Shown here: positions 15,162 through 22,625 of the stretch, piece after piece
Layout of the letters: every line of letters begins with the position of its first letter
Numbering within the stretch: position 1 is the first letter of the stretch
IMG/VR virus record: IMGVR_UViG_3300030041_000045
Coordinates: 1-36,595 of that record
Length of the DNA stretch: 36,595 nucleotides
Strand: one strand, 5' to 3'
From: a virus
Translations under genes and position numbers: made by a program
Notes under the pieces: model-generated
What the model was told of the DNA's origin: nothing
Seen by the model: the letters and a program-made list of their open reading frames with translations, nothing else
Databases searched by the model: none

Positions 15162-15530
15162 TTAAAATTTCCAAGATAAGCTGATACGTTTATTTTTTTC
15201 AATCACATCCAATTCCACCAATGTCGCCGATAACAAAAAACCATCCCGCCATTTTCCAGGTAGCGCGTCAGCGATAAAATATTGAGCGATTATGACGGTG
15301 CCGAAATAACGATTGATTTTGGACTCTGATGGATAGGGACCCAATATCTCATTGCGTTCCGAATAGCCAGGATGGCTGGAGATTTCACGCGTTTGATGCC
15401 AGTCGATTGCCAGTGTGGAAATCGTAACACTTTCTTCAATGACTTGAGCGACTGTCCATGCGTTATCGGTTTCATCAGCGCAAGCGTAATTTGCAATAAA
15501 AAACAACAAAAATGTAATGATAGTTTTCAT
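15162..15530 (-). CDS. Exported or membrane-anchored phage protein with signal peptide
   Basis: This 122-residue protein starts MKTIITFLLFFIANYACADE, a signal peptide with a likely cleavage after ACA. The mature part contains IDWHQTREISSHPGYSERNE, ILGPYPSESKINRYFG and ADALPGKWRDGFL. I recall this 'W.QTR.I ... E.N..LG..PS...I..YF' pattern from a phage and prophage family of unknown role. A periplasmic location suggests an effect at the envelope, such as superinfection exclusion or envelope modification; this is inference. The leader is CTTGGAGAATTTTAA. Confidence 0.65.
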   Translation of the reverse strand: MKTIITFLLFFIANYACADETDNAWTVAQVIEESVTISTLAIDWHQTREISSHPGYSERNEILGPYPSESKINRYFGTVIIAQYFIADALPGKWRDGFLLSATLVELDVIEKNKRISLSWKF

Positions 15531-15575
15531 TTAAAATTCTCCAAGATATAAAATAATTCTCGGCTGAATCATTAT

Positions 15576-15785
15576 TCACACTTTATCGCAGTTGTGATAA
15601 ATGTCGACCTGATCGTATCGGCAAAGATTCTCAATAGAGTCCAGTGTTTCGTCGGTATTATCAAATGATTGTTCGCAACACCCGTCCGCGCAGTTCATCC
15701 ATTTATCCATCCATATAAACACGTGCCAGTGAACACTATCGCCAGCTTCCAGATGCTGTTTAACTTTTTCGCGATCAAGTGTCAT
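15576..15785 (-). CDS. Small acidic Cys/Trp-rich protein
   Basis: This 69-residue protein begins MTLDREKVKQHLEAGDSVHW and contains WMNCADGCCEQSFDN. Several Cys and His residues could coordinate a metal, but no standard motif is complete. Its start lies within the 3' end of the Cys-repeat gene (overlap 15775-15785), so it is likely translationally coupled. It is not recognised. Confidence 0.5.
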   Translation of the reverse strand: MTLDREKVKQHLEAGDSVHWHVFIWMDKWMNCADGCCEQSFDNTDETLDSIENLCRYDQVDIYHNCDKV

Positions 15786-16545
15786 GGTTTACTCCAGATA
15801 AATTCGCCCGAAGTTTCATATCAGCTAAAGCGTCGTCGTTTGAATCATAAAATCGATTTGGGTTAATTGGCGAACCACTTTCGCGATAGATTAACTGTGC
15901 GGCGAGAGCCGTTGAATTGAAAAATTTTTCGAGCGCATAACCTTCATCACCCGCTAAATGAACTACCCACCCAGCCCTGCAATGTGTTGTGTTGCAGGTG
16001 TGCCAGCGCCCCATATTTAACGCGATTGGTGTTGCAGTTACGGCAGCGTAAATTACTTTGTCGATATTTTCAATTTTTGGTATTTTAAGCGTATCGGATT
16101 TGCCCACGCAATCGCTGCAATCGCTGCAATCGCTGCAATCGCTGCAATCGCTGCAATAGCTGCGATCTCTGCAACCGCTGCAACCGCTGCAACCTCTGCA
16201 ATAGCTGCAATCGATGCAACCGCTGCAATAGCTGCAATCGATGCAACCGCTGCAATAGCTGCAATAGCTGCAATAGCTGCAACCGCCGCAATAGCTGCAA
16301 CCGCTGCAATAGCAGCAACCTCTGCAATAGCTGCAATCTCTGCAACCGCTGCAACCGCTGCAATCGATGCAATAGCTGCAACCGCTGCAATCTCTGCAAT
16401 CTATGCAATCTCTGCAATCTATGCAATCTCTGCAATTCTTGTTTCCGTTAGCGTCCATTTGCTTCGCTTGTTCGTCAGCTAATTCTTGAGAAACATAACT
16501 GACCCTAACGTTACCTTTTTCCGTTTTCTGCGATTCGAATCTCAT
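15775..16545 (-). CDS. Cys-x-x triplet-repeat protein with conserved C-terminal domain
   Basis: This 256-residue protein has a short N-terminal part (MRFESQKTEKGNVRVSYVSQ). About 110 residues (roughly 38-150) then have Cys at almost every third position (CRDCIDCRDCSGCSYC style), encoded by 9-bp DNA repeats. The C-terminal domain begins about 160 and includes MGRWHTCNTTHCRAGWVVHL and AGDEGYALEKFF, a pattern I associate with phage proteins of unknown function. A three-residue period with more than 30 Cys residues could make a metal-loaded or stacked-strand structure. The other frames over the repeat are open only because of the 9-bp periodicity. Confidence 0.7.
   Translation of the reverse strand: MRFESQKTEKGNVRVSYVSQELADEQAKQMDANGNKNCRDCIDCRDCIDCRDCSGCSYCIDCSGCSGCRDCSYCRGCCYCSGCSYCGGCSYCSYCSYCSGCIDCSYCSGCIDCSYCRGCSGCSGCRDRSYCSDCSDCSDCSDCSDCVGKSDTLKIPKIENIDKVIYAAVTATPIALNMGRWHTCNTTHCRAGWVVHLAGDEGYALEKFFNSTALAAQLIYRESGSPINPNRFYDSNDDALADMKLRANLSGVNHDT
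16098..16435 (-). repeat. 9-bp coding minisatellite (Cys triplets)
   Basis: The plus strand shows CTGCAATCG, CTGCAATAG, CTGCAACCG and similar 9-mers in near-continuous tandem, in frame with the Cys-repeat gene. Variation is mostly at the bases that set the two non-Cys residues. Copy-number change by whole units keeps the frame. Confidence 0.9.
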
Positions 16546-16551
16546 ATCAGT

Positions 16552-16758
16552 TTACCCTATGTTTTTGTTAGCGCAAGTCGCGCATAAAATTTTAGTCCGG
16601 CGCGAAAGCCTCGGATTCTCAAGCTGCATCGTGTCAAAGTATCGTTCACCGGGTTGTATGTGGTTTAAACACAGCGGCACCAAACAATGCCGTTTTATTC
16701 TTGCAATGCGCCAGCATCCGGCATATTTTGTAGTGTAAAAATCGGCTTGGGTTGTCAT
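16552..16758 (-). CDS. Small basic protein with possible zinc site
   Basis: This 68-residue protein begins MTTQADFYTTKYAGCWRIAR and contains CLVPLCLNHIQPGERYFDTM and ILCATCANKNIG. The C-x4-C-x2-H and C-x2-C pairs suggest a single zinc-binding knuckle, similar in spirit to the Cys-rich protein at 12876-13211. Its ATG overlaps the stop of the GTATAG-repeat gene (16755-16758). Function unknown. Confidence 0.55.
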   Translation of the reverse strand: MTTQADFYTTKYAGCWRIARIKRHCLVPLCLNHIQPGERYFDTMQLENPRLSRRTKILCATCANKNIG

Positions 16759-17615
16759 GCCACCCTCACAAATTTATGATCGTAGTCCAGTTTGTACGCA
16801 ACGTTAGCTTCAATTCCATCCTCGCCGGTGTATCCGACAACTGTGCGATACCGTTCATTTTTTGAATCCCAATATTTAATGCAAATTGTGCCGTAGTCGC
16901 CCGCTGTGGCAGTGCCGTAGTCGCCCGCTGTGGCAGTGCCGTAGTCGCCCGCTGTGGCAGTGCCGTAGTCGCCCGCTGTGGCAGTGCCGCTATAGCCCGC
17001 TGTGGCAGTGCCGCTATAGCCCGCTGTGGCAGTGCCGCTATAGCCCGCTGTGGCAGTGCCGCTATAGCCCGCTGTGGCAGTGCCTCTATGGCCCGCTGTG
17101 GCAGTGCCGCTATAGCCCGCTGTGGCAGTGCCGTAGTCGCCCGCTGTGGCAGTGCCGCTATAGCCCGCTGTGGCAGTGCCGCTATAGCCCGCTGTGGCAG
17201 TGCCGCTATGGCCAGTTAATGCATTTTCAGTATCTCCGACAATTACAGTTGCGCCAATTACAGCGACTTTTGCGCATTGAGGCTCATTAGCGATAAGGAA
17301 GTCGGTTGCTGATTTTTTATCGCCGATAAATCGAACCACGCCGCGTTCAAATTTGCATTTTCCGTCCAACATCACAATATTTTCGGTAATGACTTCAACG
17401 ACGAGCCATTTTGCGGTTTCATCCAAATACTCACTACATGAATGATCACCTTGACCATATAACCAGCCATGTAGACCATTTCCACATTCGGCATTCGGTT
17501 TCCAATCTGGTGCAGTTGCTACCTCACCAACTGATGGCCATTTGAAACCGTTTTTAGATGTCATGTCAGCGCGGCATGTGCGCAGAATGAGACTTGTTTT
17601 AACTTGGGTTGTCAT
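16755..17615 (-). CDS. GTATAG octapeptide-repeat protein
   Basis: This 286-residue protein has an N-terminal domain with SVGEVATAPDWKPNAECGNG, LHGWLYGQGDHS and KWLVVEVITENIVMLDGKCK. I associate this with a phage/bacterial family often followed by such repeats. Residues ~133-240 contain 13 GTATAG units, each followed by YS, DY or HR, an 8-residue period that suggests a beta-solenoid. The C-terminal cap is ICIKYWDSKNERYRTVVGYT, then EDGIEANVAYKL. The gene is first in the leftward accessory operon, behind a promoter whose -35 lies in an 18-bp palindrome. Function unknown; a surface- or ligand-binding solenoid is plausible. Confidence 0.7.
   Translation of the reverse strand: MTTQVKTSLILRTCRADMTSKNGFKWPSVGEVATAPDWKPNAECGNGLHGWLYGQGDHSCSEYLDETAKWLVVEVITENIVMLDGKCKFERGVVRFIGDKKSATDFLIANEPQCAKVAVIGATVIVGDTENALTGHSGTATAGYSGTATAGYSGTATAGDYGTATAGYSGTATAGHRGTATAGYSGTATAGYSGTATAGYSGTATAGYSGTATAGDYGTATAGDYGTATAGDYGTATAGDYGTICIKYWDSKNERYRTVVGYTGEDGIEANVAYKLDYDHKFVRVA
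16893..17212 (-). repeat. 24-bp coding minisatellite (GTATAG-YS/DY units)
   Basis: About thirteen near-identical 24-bp units, each containing CCCGCTGTGGCAGTGCCG on the plus strand, follow one another without interruption. They differ mainly at the two codons for YS, DY or HR. Identical YS or DY units occur in runs, which suggests recent unit duplication. Confidence 0.9.
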
Positions 17616-17648
17616 TTTATTTAATCTCCGGTCGGTTTGTTGATGTAC

Positions 17649-17680
17649 GCAGATTAAATAAAGTTGACGGAGCCGTCAAC
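17649..17680 (-). promoter_or_regulatory. Promoter with 18-bp palindromic operator for the accessory operon
   Basis: GTTGACGGAGCCGTCAAC at 17663-17680 is a palindrome with perfect 8-bp arms. On the minus strand TTGACG could be a -35, with TAATCT 17 bp downstream (or TTTAAT at 15 bp). The arrangement closely matches the promoter at 22563, including the shared ATTTAATCTG. It lies upstream of the GTATAG-repeat gene (start 17615), whose leader has CCGGAGATTAAATAAA. Confidence 0.65.
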
Positions 17681-20057
17681 ATTTAAATTGTAACAATTGA
17701 GATATTTGCGAATCAGTGTATGCGCGCGCAACATCGGCGGCGTTGGTAAGATGGTAGTGAGGAGATAATTTTGTGACGTAAAGTCGAGGTTTGCCGTTGT
17801 CTGGCAACACAATGTTATTGACACGCCCTTGCGGTAATGCCGGATGCCAGTCATAACCTAGGCGTTGCAGAATGGTGCGGCGCTGATTGAGCGCAATTTT
17901 GTTGTTTGTGTGGCGACGGTCAATCAATCTGTCCAGAGCAATCGACGAAATAAAACCACCGCAGAAGCCCTCCTGCCCCTGCGCGACGGCTTCCAATATT
18001 TCTTGATCGATCAATCCTTGCGACTCGCTAATAGCCTCATCAGTGCTGCTTGTGATCGGTGCAACCTGGCATGCGCTGGCGGGGTTAAATTCTGGCAGTA
18101 TAGGGAACGTGTGCAGTAATTCAGACACGATGGCGTAACCATCTTCATTTTTTAACCAGTTGTATAAACCCGTGACGTATTCTGCCGTAATTCCGTCGCG
18201 CACCAGATCACCCTTCGATTGCTGAGCCGTAAATAATGGTGCAGCTCTTCGGTCATTCTGTGTTTTGGGAATACCGTTTTTACTGTTCCCATTTAGGATG
18301 TAATTGCAGCATACGTACCTGGTTGCAGCGTCCACACCTTTGGGCTCAATTGACTGCTTTTCCCCGGTAATCATTGGCTTCAACAATTCCCACACTGATT
18401 TATTTGACTCACTGATGCAAATATCTTCAACGGCAATAAATATCTTATTCAACTGCCACATATTGAAATTTTTATGTATCTGGTCGGCCTTGGGCCAGTG
18501 TGAATATTTATCGCCTACAGCATAATCCACACATCGACTAAATAGGGATTTACCATTACCTTCCACACCCTGAATAAATGGGCACCATTGAAATTTAATA
18601 CCTTTGTATTGGACGACTGCAGACATGTAAGATAGTAAAATTAGCGCATCGCGTTCAACCGGCAATAATTTATGTAAATGATTTAAAAATGGCGCAGGGT
18701 CGCCGACCCGTCTCGGCATGTTGATCGGCACGTAAGAGTTAACTCGCGTCATGCCGCCAGTATTAACGATCATCCCCGGTTTTAAATCTGGTCTAAATGT
18801 GGATGTATCCACCTTTGGTGCTCGGTAGAGTTGAGACTGCGTAAACGCTTCGAATGCATCCCTGCTTGATCGACGGTTCTCCACATCCATCTGAAACATA
18901 AACCCGCCGTAGGCAACGCGGAATTGATCTGGCTTTAACAGGTTTCCAGACGGTACCATGATGCGGTGCATGTCTTGAACGTATACGCATCCCTTAAACG
19001 TATTAATTTGCTCCTGTGCACCCAGATAGACATTCCCCTCAACCATTTTTGGCACGGGGGTCTCAATGTTGCCAGACTCGACCTGCTGAACTGGTTCCGG
19101 GTGTTTGTCAGTCAATACATCATGCGACAATCGGACGACTGCTAAAATGGTGCGCGGTAAATAATCCTCGCGCTCCCATTTCTGCCGGTAAAGTTGCGAC
19201 TGCATCATAATGCGCCGGATACGTTCGCAATTTTTACCGGTCCAAAATGACAGGTGCATGGCAAGCGCGCTATCAGCTTCACTATGCCCATACGGTTCGG
19301 TTGGATGTGGAAAACACCGACCAAGTGCGGCAATGTCGGCATTCCACAGATCGGCAAAACTGGCTTTGTTACCGAACGCAGACGATGCTGATTGAGATCG
19401 TAAGGCACGTTGAATCAACAACTCATCATCTTCCGGCCCACGCCATTCTTCGCACGGCTCGGCTGTCCAGCCAGCGTCAGATTCGTTCGGATCGCGCATT
19501 AAATGTCGCTTGACTAACTCAGCCAGACTATCACTATAGTTGCAACCATCGACTGAACCAACAGCGCCAACGCCAGTCAGTGCAACAAATCTTTTTTTAG
19601 TAAACAAATCAAACAATTTATTGGTTTTATCTTTAATGCGCCGGTCGTCCGTTACCCGACCCATGCCGAAAAAATGCAAACCTCGGCCAGAGTGGCTAAT
19701 CTCTACGGCGCATCCTGGGAATAATGCCGCCAATTCCATCACGATTGGCGTATAGCCTGAGTCAGTAATGCATTCGTCCACGTCAATAAACCAAAACGGG
19801 TCTTGTTCGGTAAATACAAAGCCGACCCCATGATCCGGCCCAAATAATGTGGCGATACGAATGGCATCCTGAGCATTAATCCAAATCGACGGATCGTGCG
19901 CGTCAGTGCGGTACCCGTGCGTAGGATGAATAGGAAATTTATGCGTCTTGCCCGGGCGTGTTTCGTCCGGCACATATTGGCAGACGATAAACTGCTTAAA
20001 GTAGACAAAGCCGCGTAGTGCGCCCGAAGCGCCTAACGCCTGAACTAAATTGTGCAT
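17676..20057 (-). CDS. Primase-polymerase / helicase fusion
   Basis: This 793-residue protein has an N-terminal archaeo-eukaryotic-type primase domain with acidic IDVDE (91-95) and the basic HSGRGLHFF (122-130). The C-terminal half is a helicase/NTPase of the phage D5 or DUF5906 type, with Walker A GVEGNGKS (497-504) and Walker B-like IFIAVED (539-545). It would prime and unwind DNA at the phage replication fork. It is the last gene of the leftward replication operon, two bases after the TetR-type gene, with no strong Shine-Dalgarno, so coupling is likely. Confidence 0.85.
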   Translation of the reverse strand: MHNLVQALGASGALRGFVYFKQFIVCQYVPDETRPGKTHKFPIHPTHGYRTDAHDPSIWINAQDAIRIATLFGPDHGVGFVFTEQDPFWFIDVDECITDSGYTPIVMELAALFPGCAVEISHSGRGLHFFGMGRVTDDRRIKDKTNKLFDLFTKKRFVALTGVGAVGSVDGCNYSDSLAELVKRHLMRDPNESDAGWTAEPCEEWRGPEDDELLIQRALRSQSASSAFGNKASFADLWNADIAALGRCFPHPTEPYGHSEADSALAMHLSFWTGKNCERIRRIMMQSQLYRQKWEREDYLPRTILAVVRLSHDVLTDKHPEPVQQVESGNIETPVPKMVEGNVYLGAQEQINTFKGCVYVQDMHRIMVPSGNLLKPDQFRVAYGGFMFQMDVENRRSSRDAFEAFTQSQLYRAPKVDTSTFRPDLKPGMIVNTGGMTRVNSYVPINMPRRVGDPAPFLNHLHKLLPVERDALILLSYMSAVVQYKGIKFQWCPFIQGVEGNGKSLFSRCVDYAVGDKYSHWPKADQIHKNFNMWQLNKIFIAVEDICISESNKSVWELLKPMITGEKQSIEPKGVDAATRYVCCNYILNGNSKNGIPKTQNDRRAAPLFTAQQSKGDLVRDGITAEYVTGLYNWLKNEDGYAIVSELLHTFPILPEFNPASACQVAPITSSTDEAISESQGLIDQEILEAVAQGQEGFCGGFISSIALDRLIDRRHTNNKIALNQRRTILQRLGYDWHPALPQGRVNNIVLPDNGKPRLYVTKLSPHYHLTNAADVARAYTDSQISQLLQFKC

Positions 20058-20059
20058 TT

Positions 20060-20350
20060 TTATAATTGCGCGATGGCGCGCGCTTTAAGCGAGTCTGGAA
20101 TCTTTTTAACTAACGGGTTTTTTGTTGCCACAAGCTCGGCAATGACCGGCAATGTCTCGCTGCGGATCGCCGCTCGCGCAATCGTTCTTCGCATTTCGGT
20201 CATTGTCCCAAATCGATGATTGACGAGTGACGGGGTGATGCCGCACGCCTCGCTTATGTTGGCGCGGGTAAGATTTGCAAATCCGATTTTTACGGCCAGT
20301 GCCAGCGCCTTATCTACCATTTCGGATTTAATTTGTGTGTCGGTTTTCAT
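20060..20350 (-). CDS. TetR-type helix-turn-helix protein (DNA-binding domain only)
   Basis: In this 96-residue protein, residues 10-60 (MVDKALALAVKIGFANLTRA, NISEACGITPSLVNHRFGTM) match the TetR N-terminal HTH layout, with helix 3 in TPSLVNHRFG. The usual ligand-binding domain is missing, so it is far shorter than cellular TetR proteins. It lies between nuclease and primase genes in the replication operon and overlaps the nuclease stop (ATGA). TetR-type dimers bind palindromes, so it is a candidate reader of the TTGAC-N6-GTCAA sites; that link is inference. Confidence 0.65.
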   Translation of the reverse strand: MKTDTQIKSEMVDKALALAVKIGFANLTRANISEACGITPSLVNHRFGTMTEMRRTIARAAIRSETLPVIAELVATKNPLVKKIPDSLKARAIAQL

Positions 20351-20709
20351 AATTCCCCTGTACTAAATTTGGCGTAACCGCCCAGTTCATTAACAATATC
20401 GGCCCAATGTTGCTGTGCCTGTTCGCGTTCAGGATCATCGCCCGGTTTCCAGTCGCTACGTTTTACTTCAATGCTGACAAATTGCCCCATAACTTTGCCG
20501 ACCATATCCTGCGTGATTAATACCGGGCGGATACCGATCAAGTCTGCCGATTTAATGCGTTTATTCATTGCTGGCGAATCGTTGGCAAGTCCGAATCGTA
20601 CCGGAACGCCGCGTTCGGTTTTAAAAACACCAACATTGTTGCGCCACAATATCCAGCCGGAATTTGCCGCTTGTAGTCGTATGCGTTGTTGGATAGGAGT
20701 TTCATTCAT
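20347..20709 (-). CDS. VRR-NUC family nuclease
   Basis: The start at 20709 (MNETPIQQRIRLQAANSGWI) is preferred to a TTG at 20745; GGAG lies about 12 bases upstream. The product is 120 residues. Features are WRNNVGVFKTERG, SADLIGIRPV, FVSIEVKRSDWKPG (catalytic E-x-K) and HWADIVNELGGYAKF, typical of VRR-NUC, a PD-(D/E)XK-fold nuclease found alone in phages beside helicases. It likely processes branched DNA during replication or recombination. It overlaps no helicase codons if started at 20709. Confidence 0.8.
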   Translation of the reverse strand: MNETPIQQRIRLQAANSGWILWRNNVGVFKTERGVPVRFGLANDSPAMNKRIKSADLIGIRPVLITQDMVGKVMGQFVSIEVKRSDWKPGDDPEREQAQQHWADIVNELGGYAKFSTGEL

Positions 20710-20713
20710 GATC

Positions 20714-22429
20714 TTATTGTCTCCGATTATTGACAATTCCGTCAACTGATAATTTTAATAAAATTCTTGCTTTAAGCTCTTCCGCATCTTTCGCATTCAA
20801 TGCTTGTGCAGACAATACGTCAATATTAAACAAATGATAAAACCGACGTTGCGCTTCGTCAATTTGCCGACCTAGTGCTGTCTGATGGCCGCCCCATATC
20901 ATCATCGCTTGACGTAATTCAAATTGCGCTTGCTGTTTGGCATAGTGTTTATTTTGCAAAGATCGGACGATGATGTCGTTAAATCCACGCGGGGCTACCA
21001 TCGGGTTGTCAATTTTTGCAATCTCACCGCGTAGCTGCGCCAGCATTGCCGGTGAGATTTCATTCATATCGCCATCAACCTCTGCCGGACTGTCACGGGA
21101 TGCCGGGATGTGCTCGTAGCCGCAATGCGGACAAGTTTTATATGACTTCTCGTATGGTCTGCTACACTCCGCGCAATTACGCAAAGGTAAAATATCTTCG
21201 TCAATTGTGGGCGCCCGTTTCTCACGTCGATCCAGTGTATAAATTCTGGGTTTGTCTGGCAAATTATGGCGCTTCCAATTACCGACGTGATCAATAATTA
21301 ATGAGTTAGGCTTGCGCGACCCGGCAATGTACAACAGGCGCTCGGCGTCGGTAAATGTATGCCATGTGGAATTTAAGCGCGACTCAACCATGATGCGCAA
21401 GGCTCTTCCGAATTGTTGCGCGTAGAGACTGTATGACTCTGTTGGCCGCGCCATGATAACGACTTCAACTGCGGGCAAATCAAACCCTTCGCCAAACAGA
21501 TCGACGTTAACCAGCATCATAATTTCACGCTGCGCAAATCTACGCAGGATGCTCGCACGCACATCCGCTGGCGTATTACCCGTGACCACTTCGGCCCGGA
21601 CGCCTGCGGCATTAAATCGTCTGCTAATATCCCCAGCCTGTTCGATATCGGCAGCAAAAGTGACACCCAACATATCCTTGGCAAATTTTAAATAGTCACG
21701 CACGACATTGCCGATAACTTGCGAATTCTTTACCGCGTCGCGCATTTCAATTTGGTTAAAATCACCGTCCGCTGAGTGATGAACCTTGCTCATATCCAAG
21801 TCATTGCGCGGGCAGATCAGTCGATAGTCGCACAAATAGCCCTGATTGATCAGATCGCGCATGCCGGGGCCGATAATCATTTCATCGACCAACCCGTCAG
21901 CATGAGCGCCTAATCCCATCCCATCTGCACGTATGGGCGTTGCTGTGGGCATCAGAGCGAAACAATCCCTATGAAATTTGGCAGCAGTCTTACCCCATTT
22001 GTTATGTCGTAGGACGTGGTGACCCTCGTCAATTGCCCAAAATCGAGATTGGGTAAATATCGGATCGCTGGGTGACACTTTCGCCAATGTATCCACGCCA
22101 GCCACCGCCCACTTGCTATGCGGATTAATATAATTATTATCTAATTCGCGTAGATGGATTTGCATAATAATTTTTTGCAACTTCTCTGGGCCGATAATGC
22201 GGTGACGGATGCCGTTGCGTGCGATGGCAAGCGACATTTGTGCAGTCAATTCTGCGCGGTGCGCTATAAATGCGCCGGGTTCATTCAACGTAATGGCACA
22301 GTCGCTCACGACGACGGTCTTGCCGCCGCCCGTAGGTAGCACCGGCATCAATTTACGCTTGGCAGGGTCTTGCCACGCAATAAAAATGCGGTCTTTTAAA
22401 ACCTGCTGGAAGTTGCGTAAGTGCGTCAT
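20714..22429 (-). CDS. SF2 helicase with C-terminal zinc ribbon
   Basis: This 571-residue protein has motif I PTGGGKT (32-38), motif II DEGH (134-137, a DEAH variant), motif III TATP (162-165), a helicase C lobe with GEGFDLPAVEVVIMARPT, and motif VI QQFGRALR (338-345). A four-Cys zinc ribbon (C419, C422, C433, C436; CAECSRPYEKSYKTCPHCGY) follows. It is an ATP-dependent DNA helicase or translocase, probably working with the adjacent VRR-NUC nuclease. The ATG overlaps the stop of a tiny membrane ORF upstream, indicating coupling. Confidence 0.9.
   Translation of the reverse strand: MTHLRNFQQVLKDRIFIAWQDPAKRKLMPVLPTGGGKTVVVSDCAITLNEPGAFIAHRAELTAQMSLAIARNGIRHRIIGPEKLQKIIMQIHLRELDNNYINPHSKWAVAGVDTLAKVSPSDPIFTQSRFWAIDEGHHVLRHNKWGKTAAKFHRDCFALMPTATPIRADGMGLGAHADGLVDEMIIGPGMRDLINQGYLCDYRLICPRNDLDMSKVHHSADGDFNQIEMRDAVKNSQVIGNVVRDYLKFAKDMLGVTFAADIEQAGDISRRFNAAGVRAEVVTGNTPADVRASILRRFAQREIMMLVNVDLFGEGFDLPAVEVVIMARPTESYSLYAQQFGRALRIMVESRLNSTWHTFTDAERLLYIAGSRKPNSLIIDHVGNWKRHNLPDKPRIYTLDRREKRAPTIDEDILPLRNCAECSRPYEKSYKTCPHCGYEHIPASRDSPAEVDGDMNEISPAMLAQLRGEIAKIDNPMVAPRGFNDIIVRSLQNKHYAKQQAQFELRQAMMIWGGHQTALGRQIDEAQRRFYHLFNIDVLSAQALNAKDAEELKARILLKLSVDGIVNNRRQ
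20730..20745. promoter_or_regulatory. TTGAC-N6-GTCAA palindrome inside the helicase 3' end
   Basis: TTGACAATTCCGTCAA has perfect TTGAC/GTCAA arms with six bases between them. It lies within the last codons of the helicase gene and 21 bases upstream of the nuclease start. I see no convincing -10 on the minus strand. It may act as an internal operator or be chance, though the same pattern recurs at three other control regions. Confidence 0.4.
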
Positions 22430-22539
22430 TTATTACGCAACTTGGAAAGTATATTTGCTAGTGCAATACTTATGATTTTTAGTATTACATATATCGGAAT
22501 TATGCAAATTAGTAAGTAATAAGTGTCAATCGATGTCAT
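22426..22539 (-). CDS. Tiny single-pass membrane protein
   Basis: This 37-residue ORF is almost entirely hydrophobic (YYLLICIIPIYVILKIISIA), with a basic C-terminus (LSKLRNK). AAGGGGGATGTA, a strong Shine-Dalgarno, precedes ATG 22539, and its TGA overlaps the helicase ATG. It is therefore probably translated as the first gene of the replication operon. One transmembrane helix is predicted by eye; it might recruit replication to the membrane or only couple helicase translation. Confidence 0.55.
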   Translation of the reverse strand: MTSIDTYYLLICIIPIYVILKIISIALANILSKLRNK

Positions 22540-22562
22540 TACATCCCCCTTAAAAATAATTG

Positions 22563-22605
22563 TTGACAGAGCCGTCAATGTAATTTAATCTGAGGTCGTT
22601 GTCAA
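22563..22605. promoter_or_regulatory. Divergent promoter pair sharing a palindromic operator
   Basis: On the plus strand TTGACA (22563-22568) and TAATCT (22586-22591) have a 17-bp spacer and read into the gene at 22626. On the minus strand TTGACA (22605-22600) and TACATT (22582-22577), also 17 bp apart, read into the replication operon. The palindrome TTGACAGAGCCGTCAA (22563-22578) covers the plus -35 and the minus -10/start area, so one bound protein could shut both. Confidence 0.6.
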
Positions 22606-22625
22606 CATAAACCGGAGAATTTTAA

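Noticed and set aside
16085-16435. Leu/Arg-rich ORF (QRLHRLQRL repeats) on the minus strand
   Set aside because: It is an alternative frame of the 9-bp repeat in the Cys-triplet gene, open only because of periodicity and with no conserved flanks.
16098-17212. CRISPR-like arrays suggested by the regular repeats
   Set aside because: The repeats are contiguous coding units with no unique spacers, and no cas genes are present.
16886-17290. Plus-strand ORF of CRSRPLWQ repeats
   Set aside because: Antisense reading of the 24-bp GTATAG repeat; the sense gene has recognisable flanking domains and a ribosome site.
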